DNA of 64,000 nucleotides, taken from Prochilodus magdalenae. Lineage: Eukaryota > Chordata > Actinopteri > Characiformes > Prochilodontidae. The stretch covers positions 37,501 to 101,500 of the forward strand of contig JAMWET010001099.1 of assembly GCA_024036415.1 (NCBI GenBank), read 5' to 3'. The notes under the pieces are model-generated. The model had not been told where the DNA came from. It did no database searches and saw only the letters and a list, made by a program, of their open reading frames with translations. Of the stretch, positions 48,299 through 58,800 are shown in pieces. The translations under genes were made by a program, and so were the position numbers. Within the stretch, counting starts at the first letter, position 1, and every line of letters begins with the position of its first letter.

Positions 48299-49645
48299 TT
48301 AATATCTTAGCATTTTTGAAGTTGGAGTTTTTTTGCCAAGTCATAAATTGTATACGATGAACAATTACAATTCCCAGGTAGAGCTCTTGTGGGAACAACT
48401 GGTCTGAGATCTCCCCAGTCCTACAAAAGGACCAGAAAGAGAACCGGTTCCACTTTTGAGCACACTGTAAGCACACTTTCAACATGTTCACAATTTTCCC
48501 ATATGGATCATCTTATTAGAACTACTGCATATGTGAAAACAGCCTTAGTACCGCTTCCATCCCAAGCATCTCCAAACTGTGGCCCTGTGTGAGCCCTACC
48601 TGCAGTGCCAGCCTCCCTACTCTACTCTGAGTAATGCACTGACTGACATGAGGAAAGCTGTATTCACACTACAGCACGTGCTTCTACATGGGTACACCTT
48701 GATTTACCGGCTTACTAAACACATCTGCTCCGAGATAAAGGCCACCGAGAGCATTAAAGAAACTTTCACTGTACCGCTCTCGTAACAGCGCCAGGACACG
48801 CGCCACATGCTGAACCACAGTACTGTACGCTTCTTTCTCCTGAGCTCAGCAAGCACATCTGTAGACATCTGCTCCACGCTGCAAAAACATAATGATTTAG
48901 TAAATTGGCTCAGGCCTATCACTAACAAATTGCTTTCTCTCTCAAGCTGGAAAAAAAAACCTCACAAAGTGGAGGCTTTTCTCACATAATGTAAGCGGAG
49001 CAGGCTGATGTTATTTTACCCCTCCACACACAATTAATTCACAGCTGACTAAACCTGCTAATTTCACGCTCTGCTAGGGAAACAAAATGCTTAAACGGAC
49101 AGAAATGGTCATTTATGCGGCATATTAAAAAACTATACGTGGACGTGACGCTCTCAGCACGAAGGCCTGTGGGTGTGTGCGCGTGTGCGTGTTACCCGGT
49201 GGTACCCGTTTCCCATGGCGTGTCCTCCCTCACTAGCTTCATTTTGAGCGGTAGCATCTCAAAAACCGTCTGTGCTGAAATGAGCTGGCCATTTCCGCTG
49301 TCACAACAGGCAAGGCAAGCGGATTTGTCTAGCACCTTTCATGCACAGTGGCAATTCAAAGCGTTTTCATAAAGAATAATAAAAGCATTAGAATGTTCCG
49401 GAGATCTAGCACTTCAGGAAAGGCTTTCTCCAAGGATAAGGTTTTACCACTGAAAGAAAAGCTGCACAGAAATGACAAAGAAATGCCATGGCAGTTTTAC
49501 TCGGAGGTCAATTCCAGCAGCAGGAAGAGCACGAACAGTTACCAAGAACAGTACCGCAAAGTAAGACTAGCATCTGAGCTGTTTATTTATTCCTGGGAGT
49601 TACCACTTCCACTATTCAACCGCCATAACTGAATAATATCTTACT
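48299..49645. other. Non-coding intron, no recognised element
   Basis: No repeat recognised over 1.3 kb; the cleanest single-copy stretch of this intron. Confidence 0.45.
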
Positions 49646-49647
49646 TG

Positions 49648-49760
49648 TGGTTGGTGTAGCTCAGCGGGTAACACCACTACCTGCCAGGGAGCCACCACCA
49701 CACGTGGGAGACTGGGGTTCGAATCCTGGTCCTGGTCTGGGTAACTACGCGGTGCTACAT
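49648..49760 (+). mobile_element. tRNA-derived SINE head
   Basis: A box 'tagctcagcggg' at 49657-49668 and a perfect B box 'ggttcgaatcc' at 49716-49726, spaced as in a tRNA gene. The body and tail are missing from this orientation; similar tail sequence resumes at 50043. Confidence 0.85.
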
Positions 49761-49821
49761 TTAGCTGACCACTTGCACTGGGTATCCCAAAAACTGATTA
49801 AGGCTCATATTATTTCCAAGT

Positions 49822-50042
49822 ACATTTACATTTACGGCATTTAGCTGCCACTCTTATCCAGAGCGACTTACAAGGTTAACCACATTACAGGTAGGGCAGT
49901 GTAGTGTTAGGAGTCTTGCCCAAGGACTCTTATTGGTATAGCACAGCATAGTAACCCATACTGGGATTTGAACCCCAGTCTTCCACGTGGGGTGGTGGCT
50001 ACTTGGTGGGTAGTGGTGCTATCCGCTGAGCTACGCCAACCA
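49822..50042 (-). mobile_element. tRNA-derived SINE, complete
   Basis: The minus strand starts tggttggcgtagctcagcgg, then B-box 'ggttcaaatcc', central 'ccaataagagtccttgggca', tail 'gtaagtcgctctggataaga' and an end of 'aaatgtaaatgt'. About 220 bp, head to tail intact. Confidence 0.92.
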
Positions 50043-50215
50043 ATAAGAGTCCGTGGGCAAGACTCCTAACACTACATAGGCCTACCTGTAGTATAATTAA
50101 CCATGCAAGTCGCTCTGGATAAGAGCGTCAGCTAAATGCCGTAAAAGTAAATGTACTTGGAAATAATATAAGCCTTAATCAGTTTTTGGGATACCCAGTG
50201 CAAGTGGTTGGCCAG
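50043..50215 (+). mobile_element. SINE 3' half plus inverted flank
   Basis: 50043-50155 is the plus-strand 3' half of the same SINE. 50152-50215 ('acttggaaataatataagcc' and on) is the reverse complement of 49759-49825, so the pair forms arms of about 170 bp. Confidence 0.9.
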
Positions 50216-50454
50216 GCACACAGACCATGTAGTTGAATGAAAGCAGAAATGCACATAGTATATCTATATATATACACACACACACACACAGCTATGGAGG
50301 AATTTAAGAGACCACCTTAAAATGATCAGTTTCTCTGTTTCTCAGTTCCACTCTTTCCTCGTAATAGATTCCCTCTCTGATCCACTCTGGGAATAGGGCG
50401 TATCAAACCGCTAGTCCAAAGAGGAATGGGGGATTTTAATAAAGCTTGGTAATG

Positions 50455-50516
50455 TATAATATATATACACTATACATATTTTTATATATATACACACACA
50501 TATATATATATATATG

Positions 50517-50603
<87 letters not shown>

Positions 50604-50660
50604 ATATATGTGTATATATGTATATATATATATATATGTATATATTTATATATATATAAA
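50455..50660. repeat. TA/TATG microsatellite
   Basis: About 200 bp of TA repeats with TG and CA interruptions. Overlying Tyr/Ile ORFs are artefacts. Confidence 0.95.
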
Positions 50661-50997
50661 ATGAATCTTTGGGAAACAATGCGGCACTAGTGTTGCAGGG
50701 AAGTGGGTTAGAGCACTTTGATTTTTTCCACTATCTCTGTGGAAACGATAAGCTGCGGTATAGCTCATGGAGCCGTTCCCCTGGCCGTCCAGTTAAGAGG
50801 CAGGCTCACTGTGGGGGAAGCAGAGGGGATGGAGGCATGTAGGGGTACTGTAAAGAGCTTTGGAATGGAAAGCAGCATGGGGTGCTGGGTAATGGCCCTG
50901 AAAATGCTTGACTGACCTCTGACTGCTGAAATATTTCCCCCACCCTTTGGTTTGCTGGACTGTGAAAGAAAAAGGCCTCGGCTTTGGATTTATGGTC

Positions 50998-51190
50998 TAT
51001 GGATAGAGTATAGAGTATTTACATTCAAAGAAATCTGGGCAGGCCTTTACTGAGATACCGCAAACAGGAAAACGCGATAGTATATGGCAACACTGGTTTG
51101 GATAGTTTGTTATTCCAAATACGCAAATCGCAAAAATATTAATCCTAGCAGCTGAAGGCATGTAATATTTCTCTTGAGATGAATTCAAAC
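50998..51190 (+). repeat. Dispersed repeat, copy 1 of 3
   Basis: 'gagtatttacattcaaagaa', 'ctttactgagata' and 'aaaaatattaatcctagcag' are shared with 57712-57810 and 58358-58560. Confidence 0.75.
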
Positions 51191-51504
51191 GATTTCAGTT
51201 CTGTCTCTTTTACTTACAGTTACATTTCTCATGGGGAATTTTCTTACAACATGAGAAGACATTGGCTTGTTTTGGGAAAGGGGTTTGACCGAGGTGAAAC
51301 TATGCATCTATTCATCAATCCAGAAATGTTCCATAATACAGTGATGTTATGTAAATAACATTCATACGATAATAATTATTCGATATACTGGCTCGACTAT
51401 ACTCGATATTCCTGACAACCCATGTAGCTGAGTTCTTCAGTAGAGATCTCCAAGGGTAAAATACTCCTCCAGTAGCAGTAGAAGCTCCACCCTTTAGACC
51501 TCCA

Positions 51505-52408
51505 CTGGAGTAACAGTACTAAAGTATGTACCTTCAAATGTACTTAAGTATGGAGAGTAACAGTACTAAAGTATGTACCTTCAGATGTACTTAAGTATGG
51601 AGAGTACCAGTACTAAAGTATGTATCTTCAGATGTACTTAAGTATGGAGAGTAACAGTACTAAAGTATTTACCTTCAGATGTACTTAAGTATGGAGAGTA
51701 ACAGTACTAAAGTATGTACCTTCAGATGTACTTAAGTATGGAGAGTAACAGTACTAAAGTATGTACCTTCAGATGCACTTAAGTATGGAGAGTACCAGAA
51801 CTATGTATGTACCTTCAGATGTACTTAAGTATGGAGAGTAACAGTACTAAAGTATGTACCTTCAGATGTACTTAAGTATGGAGAGTACCAGTACTAAAGT
51901 ATGTACCTTCAGATGTACTTAAGTATGGAGAGTACCAGTACTAAAGTATTTACTCTTAGATGTACTTAAGTATGGAGAGTAACAGTACTAAAGTATGTAC
52001 CTTCAGATGTACTGAAGTATGGAGAGTAACAGTACTAAAGTATGTCCCTTCAGATGTACTTAAGTATGGAGAGTAACAGTACTAATGTATGTACCTTCAG
52101 ATGTACTTAAGTATGGAGAGTAACAGTACTAAAGTATGTACCTTCAGATGTACTTAAGTATGGAGAGTAACAGTACTAAAGTATGTACCTTCAGATGTAC
52201 TTAAGTATGGAGAGTACCAGTACTAAAGTATTTACTCTTAGATGTACTTAAGTATGGAGAGTAACAGTACTAAAGTATGTACCTTCAGATGTACTGAAGT
52301 ATGGAGAGTAACAGTACTAAAGTATGTCCCTTCAGATGTACTGAAGTATGGAGAGTAACAGTACTAAAGTATGTACCTTCAGATGTACTGAAGTATGGAG
52401 AGTAACGG
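51505..52408. repeat. VNTR, 47 bp unit, about 19 copies
   Basis: The unit is 'tacttaagtatggagagtaa' then 'cagtactaaagtatgtacct' then 'tcagatg'. The rare variant 'gtactgaagtatgg' occurs at 52009 and 52291, exactly six units (282 bp) apart, with the same variant order around it, so a six-unit block has been duplicated. Confidence 0.97.
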
Positions 52409-52904
52409 GAGTATGGTTTATTACGGCTCTAATGTTCTATTATCATTTCTGGAACAGGACTCTTCATCAGCTCAGTGTAGGTGAGGAGACTCTAGTGTCT
52501 CTCAGTCCACCAGTCTTTAATAGAAGCTCATTCATTAGTCTGACACTGACGTCTATTCACATATCATCATCAGCACAGAACACTGAAGGAGAACAGGTTC
52601 CATTAGCTAGGACCAAGCTCGGTCCTACAGGTCAAAACAAGCTCAGAACAAAGTGACAGCTGTTCCTGATTGGTGGACTCGCTTCACGCTTCTCTTATTG
52701 GACATTGTTTATATGCGCACATAAACCAAAAAAAAAAAAAATCAGATATTGGACTATATTAAAAATATATCCAGTGAATGAGCACACACCAACAGCAAGT
52801 ATATATCTACCTATAAAGTTCAGACATCATCTTAATAGCACTAAAAGCTATTAGCAAATAAAACCATCCACATTCTATGAATCAGGTATCCATAGTGCTT
52901 TAAT

Positions 52905-53180
52905 AACAATATATAAGGCATTCATAATGTCTTATAATGCTGGACATATCCCTGTATATAAACGTTCTTAATTACAAACTGGTATAACACCACGGTATAA
53001 GGCTCCATAGCACAAAGTGATAGCAGTCATATTGTTTTATAATGCTTGACAGAAGCCTCTTTTCCTGTATATTAATATTCATAATTACAAACATAAACCT
53101 GTATAATGATGCACTATAAGGCTTCATAGCACAAAGCGACATATGATCAAATGTGTAGCTTCTTCTCGTTCTTAGCATTA
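52905..53180. repeat. Two-copy repeat, unit about 125 bp
   Basis: 'ataatgctggacatatccct' and 'ataatgcttgacagaagcc', 'aattacaaactggtataac' and 'aattacaaacataaacctg', 'aaggctccatagcacaaag' and 'aaggcttcatagcacaaag'. Confidence 0.8.
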
Positions 53181-53639
53181 TTGTTGAGACCCATATCAGA
53201 TAGCTTACTACACTCAATTCACACAATGCACTGTACATCATAAAGTTGTCCAGCAACCTCCCTTAATCTAGAGTCTGTAAAGAGAGCTTATAAGTGTTCA
53301 TAAGATGTTATATGCACTTATTTCATTAAGTTATTCATCAATTTATTCAGCAAGTTATTTCATTTTGAAGATACTGAGGAACATGAGGCAGCATGAGTTA
53401 GAGTGAAGGCATCCCTATGCATTGTTATAAAGCATTATGTGAATGATAAGAACATGAGTTATTAAGCTTAACGATGCCGTTTTCCACTGAATGTTAATAT
53501 CAGGAAACATACAGCACATACATAATACCGCATTGTCACTTTGTGGAAGGAAGCCTTATACTGTCAAGTTATAACAGCTTATGTGTGTGATTATGAACGT
53601 GTATGGAAAGTTCCAAAGGCTAATGTTTCGTATTATAAG

Positions 53640-53780
53640 GCATTATAAAGCCTTTAGCCCTGCAATGGACTGGCACCCCGTTCAGGGTGTATCCTGCTTC
53701 CTGCCAAACGGACACTGGCCAGCACCTCCCATGACCCGGAAGCATAAAGTAGTTTGGACTATAGGTGAGTGAGTATAAAG
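53640..53780 (+). mobile_element. L2-type LINE tail fragment
   Basis: 'gcaatggactggcaccccgt' then 'cagggtgtatcctgcttcct' and 'gacccggaagcataaagtag'. Lies about 90 bp from the S1 exon donor. Confidence 0.75.
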
Positions 53781-53869
53781 GCTTCATATGTCTTTATGAA
53801 TGCTCTTATAATGCATTATAGATACCTGAATCATATAAAGTGTTACCAAAGGTTTTCCAAATGTCTCAC

Positions 53870-54067
53870 CTTGAAGACCAGCTCTCCAATCAGGCCATTC
53901 CAGGTGCCATCAGCTTGTTGGCTGCCGTACTTGTGATCAGGAGCCACGTAGATCTCGTACTTGAAGCCTAAGTAGTTGGCCAGAGCATCAAGGACGTCGA
54001 TGGAGAACCCTTGGTACTTCTTGGGCTTCCCCAGCACGTTCTCGGACACCATGACAAACGGCTCCTC
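53870..54067 (-). CDS. grid2: grid2 internal exon: start of ligand-binding lobe S1
   Basis: Exactly 66 codons, phase 0 at both ends. The translation starts [20 protein letters not shown], continues [20 protein letters not shown] and ends [12 protein letters not shown]. This is the S1 segment of the delta-receptor clamshell that follows the amino-terminal domain. The motifs [23 protein letters not shown] and VAPDHKYG fit GluD2 rather than GluD1, which I recall carrying AENILGQPKRY and QAPDGRYG at these places. The acceptor is CTCCGCAG/GAGGAG with a weak pyrimidine tract and a CTGAAC branch-like sequence about 25 nt upstream; the donor is AAG/GTGAGA. It joins in frame to the exon at 43486-43798 (...ELVFK + RADVG...). 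No stop or frameshift is present. The preceding exon lies beyond the window end. Confidence 0.96.
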
Positions 54068-54139
54068 CTGCGGAGAACAATGGCGCAGATGTTCAGAGTC
54101 CAACATTTCAGACTGACGTCGTACATGATGTGACAGCAT

Positions 54140-55520
54140 TTCAGTCGCACGGCATTAACTGGTGTGTCGTGAACGCGACGTGACAGCCAAGATGATCAGA
54201 ATAGCATATACGTCGGAAGAGTTTAGCGCGCCTCGGCAGCTAAATCAGGACAAAACTGTCCACTACTCTTTAGTTAAGGCTCATAATTTGATCTCATTTG
54301 GAGCACGAGGTAAGGCTGGTGCAGGGAACCCAACGGCTTAACGTCACTTCATTTTAACCTGGTTTTATGAGCTCTGACGTTATTCTGAGCAAAGTCATAA
54401 GGGCATTACCGCTATGTCACTTGCAATCAACAGTAGCGAGGGAGCGGGAATCCACGCTGCTTTTGTTGTGATGGATGTTGAGTGCTGGGCATTTTATAAC
54501 CTGGGGACTGGATGGATCAAACTTCTCGGAGAACAGCCATGCATATCCTTATCGGTAATAAATTCAATCAGACATGCGTGGACAGGTTGCATATGACCCT
54601 GCTTCACTAGTTCAGCTCAATCCCAAAGTGCAGTGCGAGCTGTTCACAGCGCGGGTAAACTCTTCATTAACATGCTTTCCAAACGGAGGTTATGCACTTA
54701 TTATGGAGACACAATTCCCCATGGTTTTCCTTTACGTACTCTCTCTTAGGTTCTAGGCACCAAGTGGTTTAGTGTTGGGTCCAAAGTGCTTATTACTTAC
54801 TTTGGGTAACACAGACAGTCAGACTAAATTCAGGCTCCACGATATGGTGATATACATACATCATGTTAACTTAGGTCACAACACAACGCTATGTGCTCTC
54901 CTGAACATACCATGCTCATCATCAGTACTTGCTGAACACTGACCAACTACAAGTCTATTATGCTGAAGGGAGTAAAATTAGTCCAGTTAAACTGGATACT
55001 AATTAAAACTCACTGTATTCATTAGATGAATTGTTACACTGTAATAATAGTTTTTATACTTTATTATTTTTAAGTTATTATTAGTTCTTTGTTAGTTATT
55101 ACGTAGTTCAAATTACTCTCTTCCAACACAAATACAGCTCTGGAAAAATGTTCTGGGTTTGTGTTGTACCATACTTTCACAGTTCTGTTTGATTCTCTAC
55201 ACTACTGGAACCAAACTCCAGATCAGATATTGTATTAGATCTGTTTATTTAGAAAATCACTAATGACCTCCAGAAGCCTGTTTTTAGAACCATGCTCGCT
55301 GTGCGTTTCACCCCAGCCACCGCTCGCCAGTCTCTCTGTGGGTCACTTGAGGTCATCTTACGGTGGGTAAGGGACATTGGAATGAGGTGGCGCTCATCAC
55401 GGTCAGTAGAGTGGGTTTGGCCCTCTGCCAGTCTGTAGCTGTGTTGTCCTGTGTGTTTGCTGCTGGACCTTATTCTTATGAACCAGACGCTCACTGTATC
55501 TGCCAGTAAAGCTAAAACCC
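54140..55520. other. Non-coding intron, no recognised element
   Basis: No gene or repeat recognised. Confidence 0.45.
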
Positions 55521-55526
55521 GACCTA

Positions 55527-56165
55527 ATTGGTATTAGTTTTGATATTAGTATTGGTTTTAGTATTGGTATTGGTATTAGTATAAGTTTTAGTATTGGTAT
55601 TAGAACTGGTATTAGTATTGGTATTTGTTTATTATTAGTATTGGTATTAGTATTGGTTTTAGTATTAGTATTGGTATTAGCATTGGTATTGGTTTTTTTA
55701 TTGGTATTGGTTTAAGTATTGGTAATAGTATTTTTATTGGTATTAGTATAAGTTTTAGTATTGGTATTAGAATTGGTATTAGTATTGGTTTTAGTATTGG
55801 TAATAGCATTGGTTTAAGTATTGGTAATACATTGGTATTGGTATTAGTATACGTTTTAGTATTGGTATTAGAATTGGTATTAGTACTGGTATTAGTATTG
55901 GTATCAGTTTTAGTATTGGTATTAGCATTGGTATTAGTATTGGTATTAGTTTTAGTATTGGTATTGGTATTAGCATTGGTATTAGTTTTAGTATTGGTAT
56001 TAGTATTGGTATTAGTTTTAGTATCGGTATTAGTTTTAGTATTGGTATTAGCATTGGTATTAGTTTTAGTATTGGTATTAGTATTGGTATTAGTTTTAGT
56101 ATCGGTATTAGTATTAGTTTTAGTACTGGTAATAGTATAGGTATTAGTAATTGTAGTAGTAGTAG
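55527..56165. repeat. Degenerate hexamer array TATTGG/TATTAG
   Basis: About 640 bp made of 'attggt', 'attagt' and 'ttttagt' words, often in 12 or 18 bp order. In the grid2 transcript sense this gives about two dozen ACUAAU words. Ile/Gly and Val/Leu ORFs over it are artefacts. Confidence 0.95.
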
Positions 56166-57540
56166 TATTATGAAAGGACTGGTTAAGAATTTTTAAGATT
56201 TCTTAATAATATTCAGCAGATTTGCCAGTATTTCCTCACCTATCTGTCAACAACCGCACAGATTAGAAACGCTTTCATTAATTGCCAGACATTAAAAATG
56301 ATTTTGCACATTAAGTCCTTTCATGGAAGATGTTGCTGCTATCAGAGACAAGTTAAACAGCTTTGATGAAGACTTTCACAACAAGTTCAGTCAGACTGCG
56401 TTCACTCTTCACTGTTTACGAGCCCAGTGGAAAAAATGAACCAGAACCGGAAAAGTTGTACGTTCAAAACTTAACAAAAGCAGGAAAAGTGAACGACCCG
56501 TTCTTCTTCAGTTCTATTTAAAGGCTCCCATTTATGAAAACATTAGTTAACTCAGCTCTTGATGGTACGTGTCACTCATACATTATTCATTTAAGGTCCA
56601 TTTTAACAGACTCATGAGAGCCTTAATGTTCTGAGAAGGATTTGGGTTTTTACAGTGTTCACATCAAAGAAATTCCTTCTCCTTTAAAGGATTTGGTGAA
56701 CTTACGAAATGGGAAAAGATATTCCCAAGGGCTTTAGGAGTAAAATCATACAAGCAGGGATGAGCAAGATAAAGCGTGACTAGCACCCTCCTCCATGGAA
56801 GGAGCTAGACACCATCTGCATTGACTGACCAAGCCAGACAGATGGAGATATAAAGTCTCGGAGGATTACTAAAACCAGAAACCATGCCAGCTATTCCGAG
56901 GGCTTGGGATGATGTGATTTGGAACAAGTTTGACCCTTGGGCGCGATTGCGTTCTGTAAAAGGTCTACAAACACGGTCGCAGGCTGCTCGACTGGCTCGG
57001 GAGACTCTCTGAAGGTCATCCAGAGAGAAAGCTTTCTCTGGAAAGAAGCTGAGGTTTACTGACCGCCTGTGAATACTAGCGGAACAATTCTAGGGAACAC
57101 TGGTTCGGAATTACTTGTGTATTCCGTGCAGGATGTCAGACGAGTGAATAATAATAATAAAAAAAAACACAGTCAACAGAAGATTGTGGTGGGACCGTCA
57201 ATATTTCCTCAACTACTATGAAAATCAATTCTTATTTTGAAGTCATATTGTGTGGAAGACGATCCATACGTTTTCAGTCTAGTCAAACAGCCGGAATAAG
57301 AACAGAAGTGCACCGCCAGCATGACAAGCTCTTCCCAGCTGGAAATAAAAGGCTTGTGAGGAAAAGTTAACCAATGCTCTGTGACACAGCCCACAATCAG
57401 TGTTGGAGTGCTACACAATCAGCTACAATCAGTGGATTTGAAAGTTAAACGACATGCTAATACACCCTGCAGCTTCATCAATAAAACCGTCTTAGCCATC
57501 AAAATAGCACTTGGGCAATGAGCACTGGTACTGATCAAAA
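56166..57540. other. Non-coding intron, no recognised element
   Basis: No gene recognised. Confidence 0.45.
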
Positions 57541-57544
57541 ACGA

Positions 57545-57810
57545 AGACACGGCTACTCATAGAAGGTTCTCCTTGTGTTTATATTAATGCCCTAATGTAG
57601 AATAAAAATGAAACCATCAAACTGTAAAATGGCACTCAGGGAACTATACAGTCCACCTTAACCCCCTGCCCCAGAATGGAGCTTTACAGGAGGATCAAAC
57701 AGCTTGTTTTTATTTTAGAGTATTTGCATTCAGGAAATTTGTGTAGGTCTTCACTGAGATGCAGTGCAAATAAGAAAAAGCTATGGGAGATGGCGTATAG
57801 TATAAAATAG
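57545..57810 (+). repeat. Tc1-like end plus dispersed repeat copy 2
   Basis: 'ggctactcatagaaggttct' (like 4360 and 58710) and then the 'gagtatttgcattcagg' repeat shared with 50998-51190. Confidence 0.65.
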
Positions 57811-57868
57811 TAGTCACAGAATTATCCAGTCCACCTTAAAAACTCCAAAACGGAACGTTACAGCAGGA

Positions 57869-58122
57869 TATCGTCGCTGTCCAAAGAAAAACAGGTATCT
57901 CCAAAATGGCAGCTTTACAGGAGAGGCCAAAAACCGCATTTAATTTGAATGGAAGTCAATGGAACCAGACAGCTTTCCAAGCGGTTTTGGGCCATTTCTG
58001 TTGGTCCATTCTTCCTGAAATTCCCATGCAGTGTAAACAGCAGCTGATGTGATCAAATGAGGCATAAAAGTAAAGATCAACAAAAATGGAGATACATGTT
58101 TTTCTTAGGACAGCGACGATAT
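57869..58122. mobile_element. 255 bp MITE with about 34 bp TIRs, best copy
   Basis: 'tatcgtcgctgtccaaagaa' at the left, 'ttaggacagcgacgata' at the right, almost perfect inverted partners. No coding capacity. A SINE begins within 3 bp of its right end. Confidence 0.9.
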
Positions 58123-58124
58123 GG

Positions 58125-58340
58125 TGGTTGGTGTGGCGCAACGGATAACACCACTTGTCACTGAGCTACCACACCATGTGGTAGACTGGGGTTCCAATCC
58201 TGGTCTGGGTGACTACACTGTGCTACACATATAAGAGTTCTTGGGCAAGACTCCTAACACTACATTGGCCTACCTGTAATATGATTAACCTTGTAAGTCA
58301 CTCTGGATAAGAGCGTCAGCTAAATGCTGTGAATGTAAAT
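58125..58340 (+). mobile_element. tRNA-derived SINE, complete
   Basis: Head 'ggttggtgtggcgcaacgga', B-box 'ggttccaatcc', 'gagttcttgggcaagactcc' and tail 'gtaagtcactctggataaga', ending 'gaatgtaaat'. Confidence 0.92.
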
Positions 58341-58355
58341 CAGCTGTAAGGATAT

Positions 58356-58800
58356 ACATATTTTTGAGTATTTGTATTCAGGAAATCTCTGCAGGTCTTC
58401 ATTGAGGTATAGTGTAAAAATCGGAAAAGGCTATGGTATGACAACACTGATTTGGTTATTTTGTTATGCAAGACATGCATATTTTAAAAATATTAATCCT
58501 AGCAGATTAGAACACATCTAATATGTGTCTCTCTATATTAATTCAAGCTAAACGTTTTTTTTAATAGAATTATTTCTCATGCAGAAAAGATGGCTTGTTT
58601 TGGGAAATGAGGCTTGAAACTATTCAACTGTGTATCTGTGTATTCAATTAATGTCACATAATACAGTCATATCAATAAAATATTCATACAGTAACAGTCA
58701 AAAGTTTACATACGGCTACTCATATCAGGTTCTCCTAATGTTTATTTTAAAGCTTTACTGTAGAATAAAAGTGAAACCATCAAACTATAAACTAGCCCCT
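58356..58800 (+). repeat. Dispersed repeat copy 3 and a Tc1-like end
   Basis: 58358-58560 repeats the family of 50998-51190; 58690-58800 starts 'agtcaaaagtttacatacgg' and matches 57545-57640. Confidence 0.65.

Larger units (their letters stand above)
43799..53869 (-). other. grid2: grid2 intron between the S1 and pore exons
   Basis: This 10,071 bp intron is bounded by a GTGAGA donor at 53864-53869 and a CTGCAG acceptor at 43799-43804, both read on the minus strand. It carries a LINE 3' fragment, LTR-like sequence, a 13 bp minisatellite, a fold-back repeat, a small TIR element, a SINE inverted repeat, a TA tract and a 47 bp VNTR. No further grid2 exon was recognised inside it. Confidence 0.9.

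Noticed and set aside
49657..49726. tRNA gene with perfect B box
   Set aside because: The head is attached to SINE body sequence and recurs at 20436, 35170, 49822 and 58125; no reliable cloverleaf, so it is a SINE promoter.
43486..54067. grid1 rather than grid2
   Set aside because: Motifs [21 protein letters not shown] and the M1 [15 protein letters not shown] fit GluD2; GluD1 has different residues at these positions.
55625..56140. 171-codon Ile/Gly/Val/Leu ORF resembling a membrane protein
   Set aside because: Translation of the TATTGG/TATTAG hexamer array.
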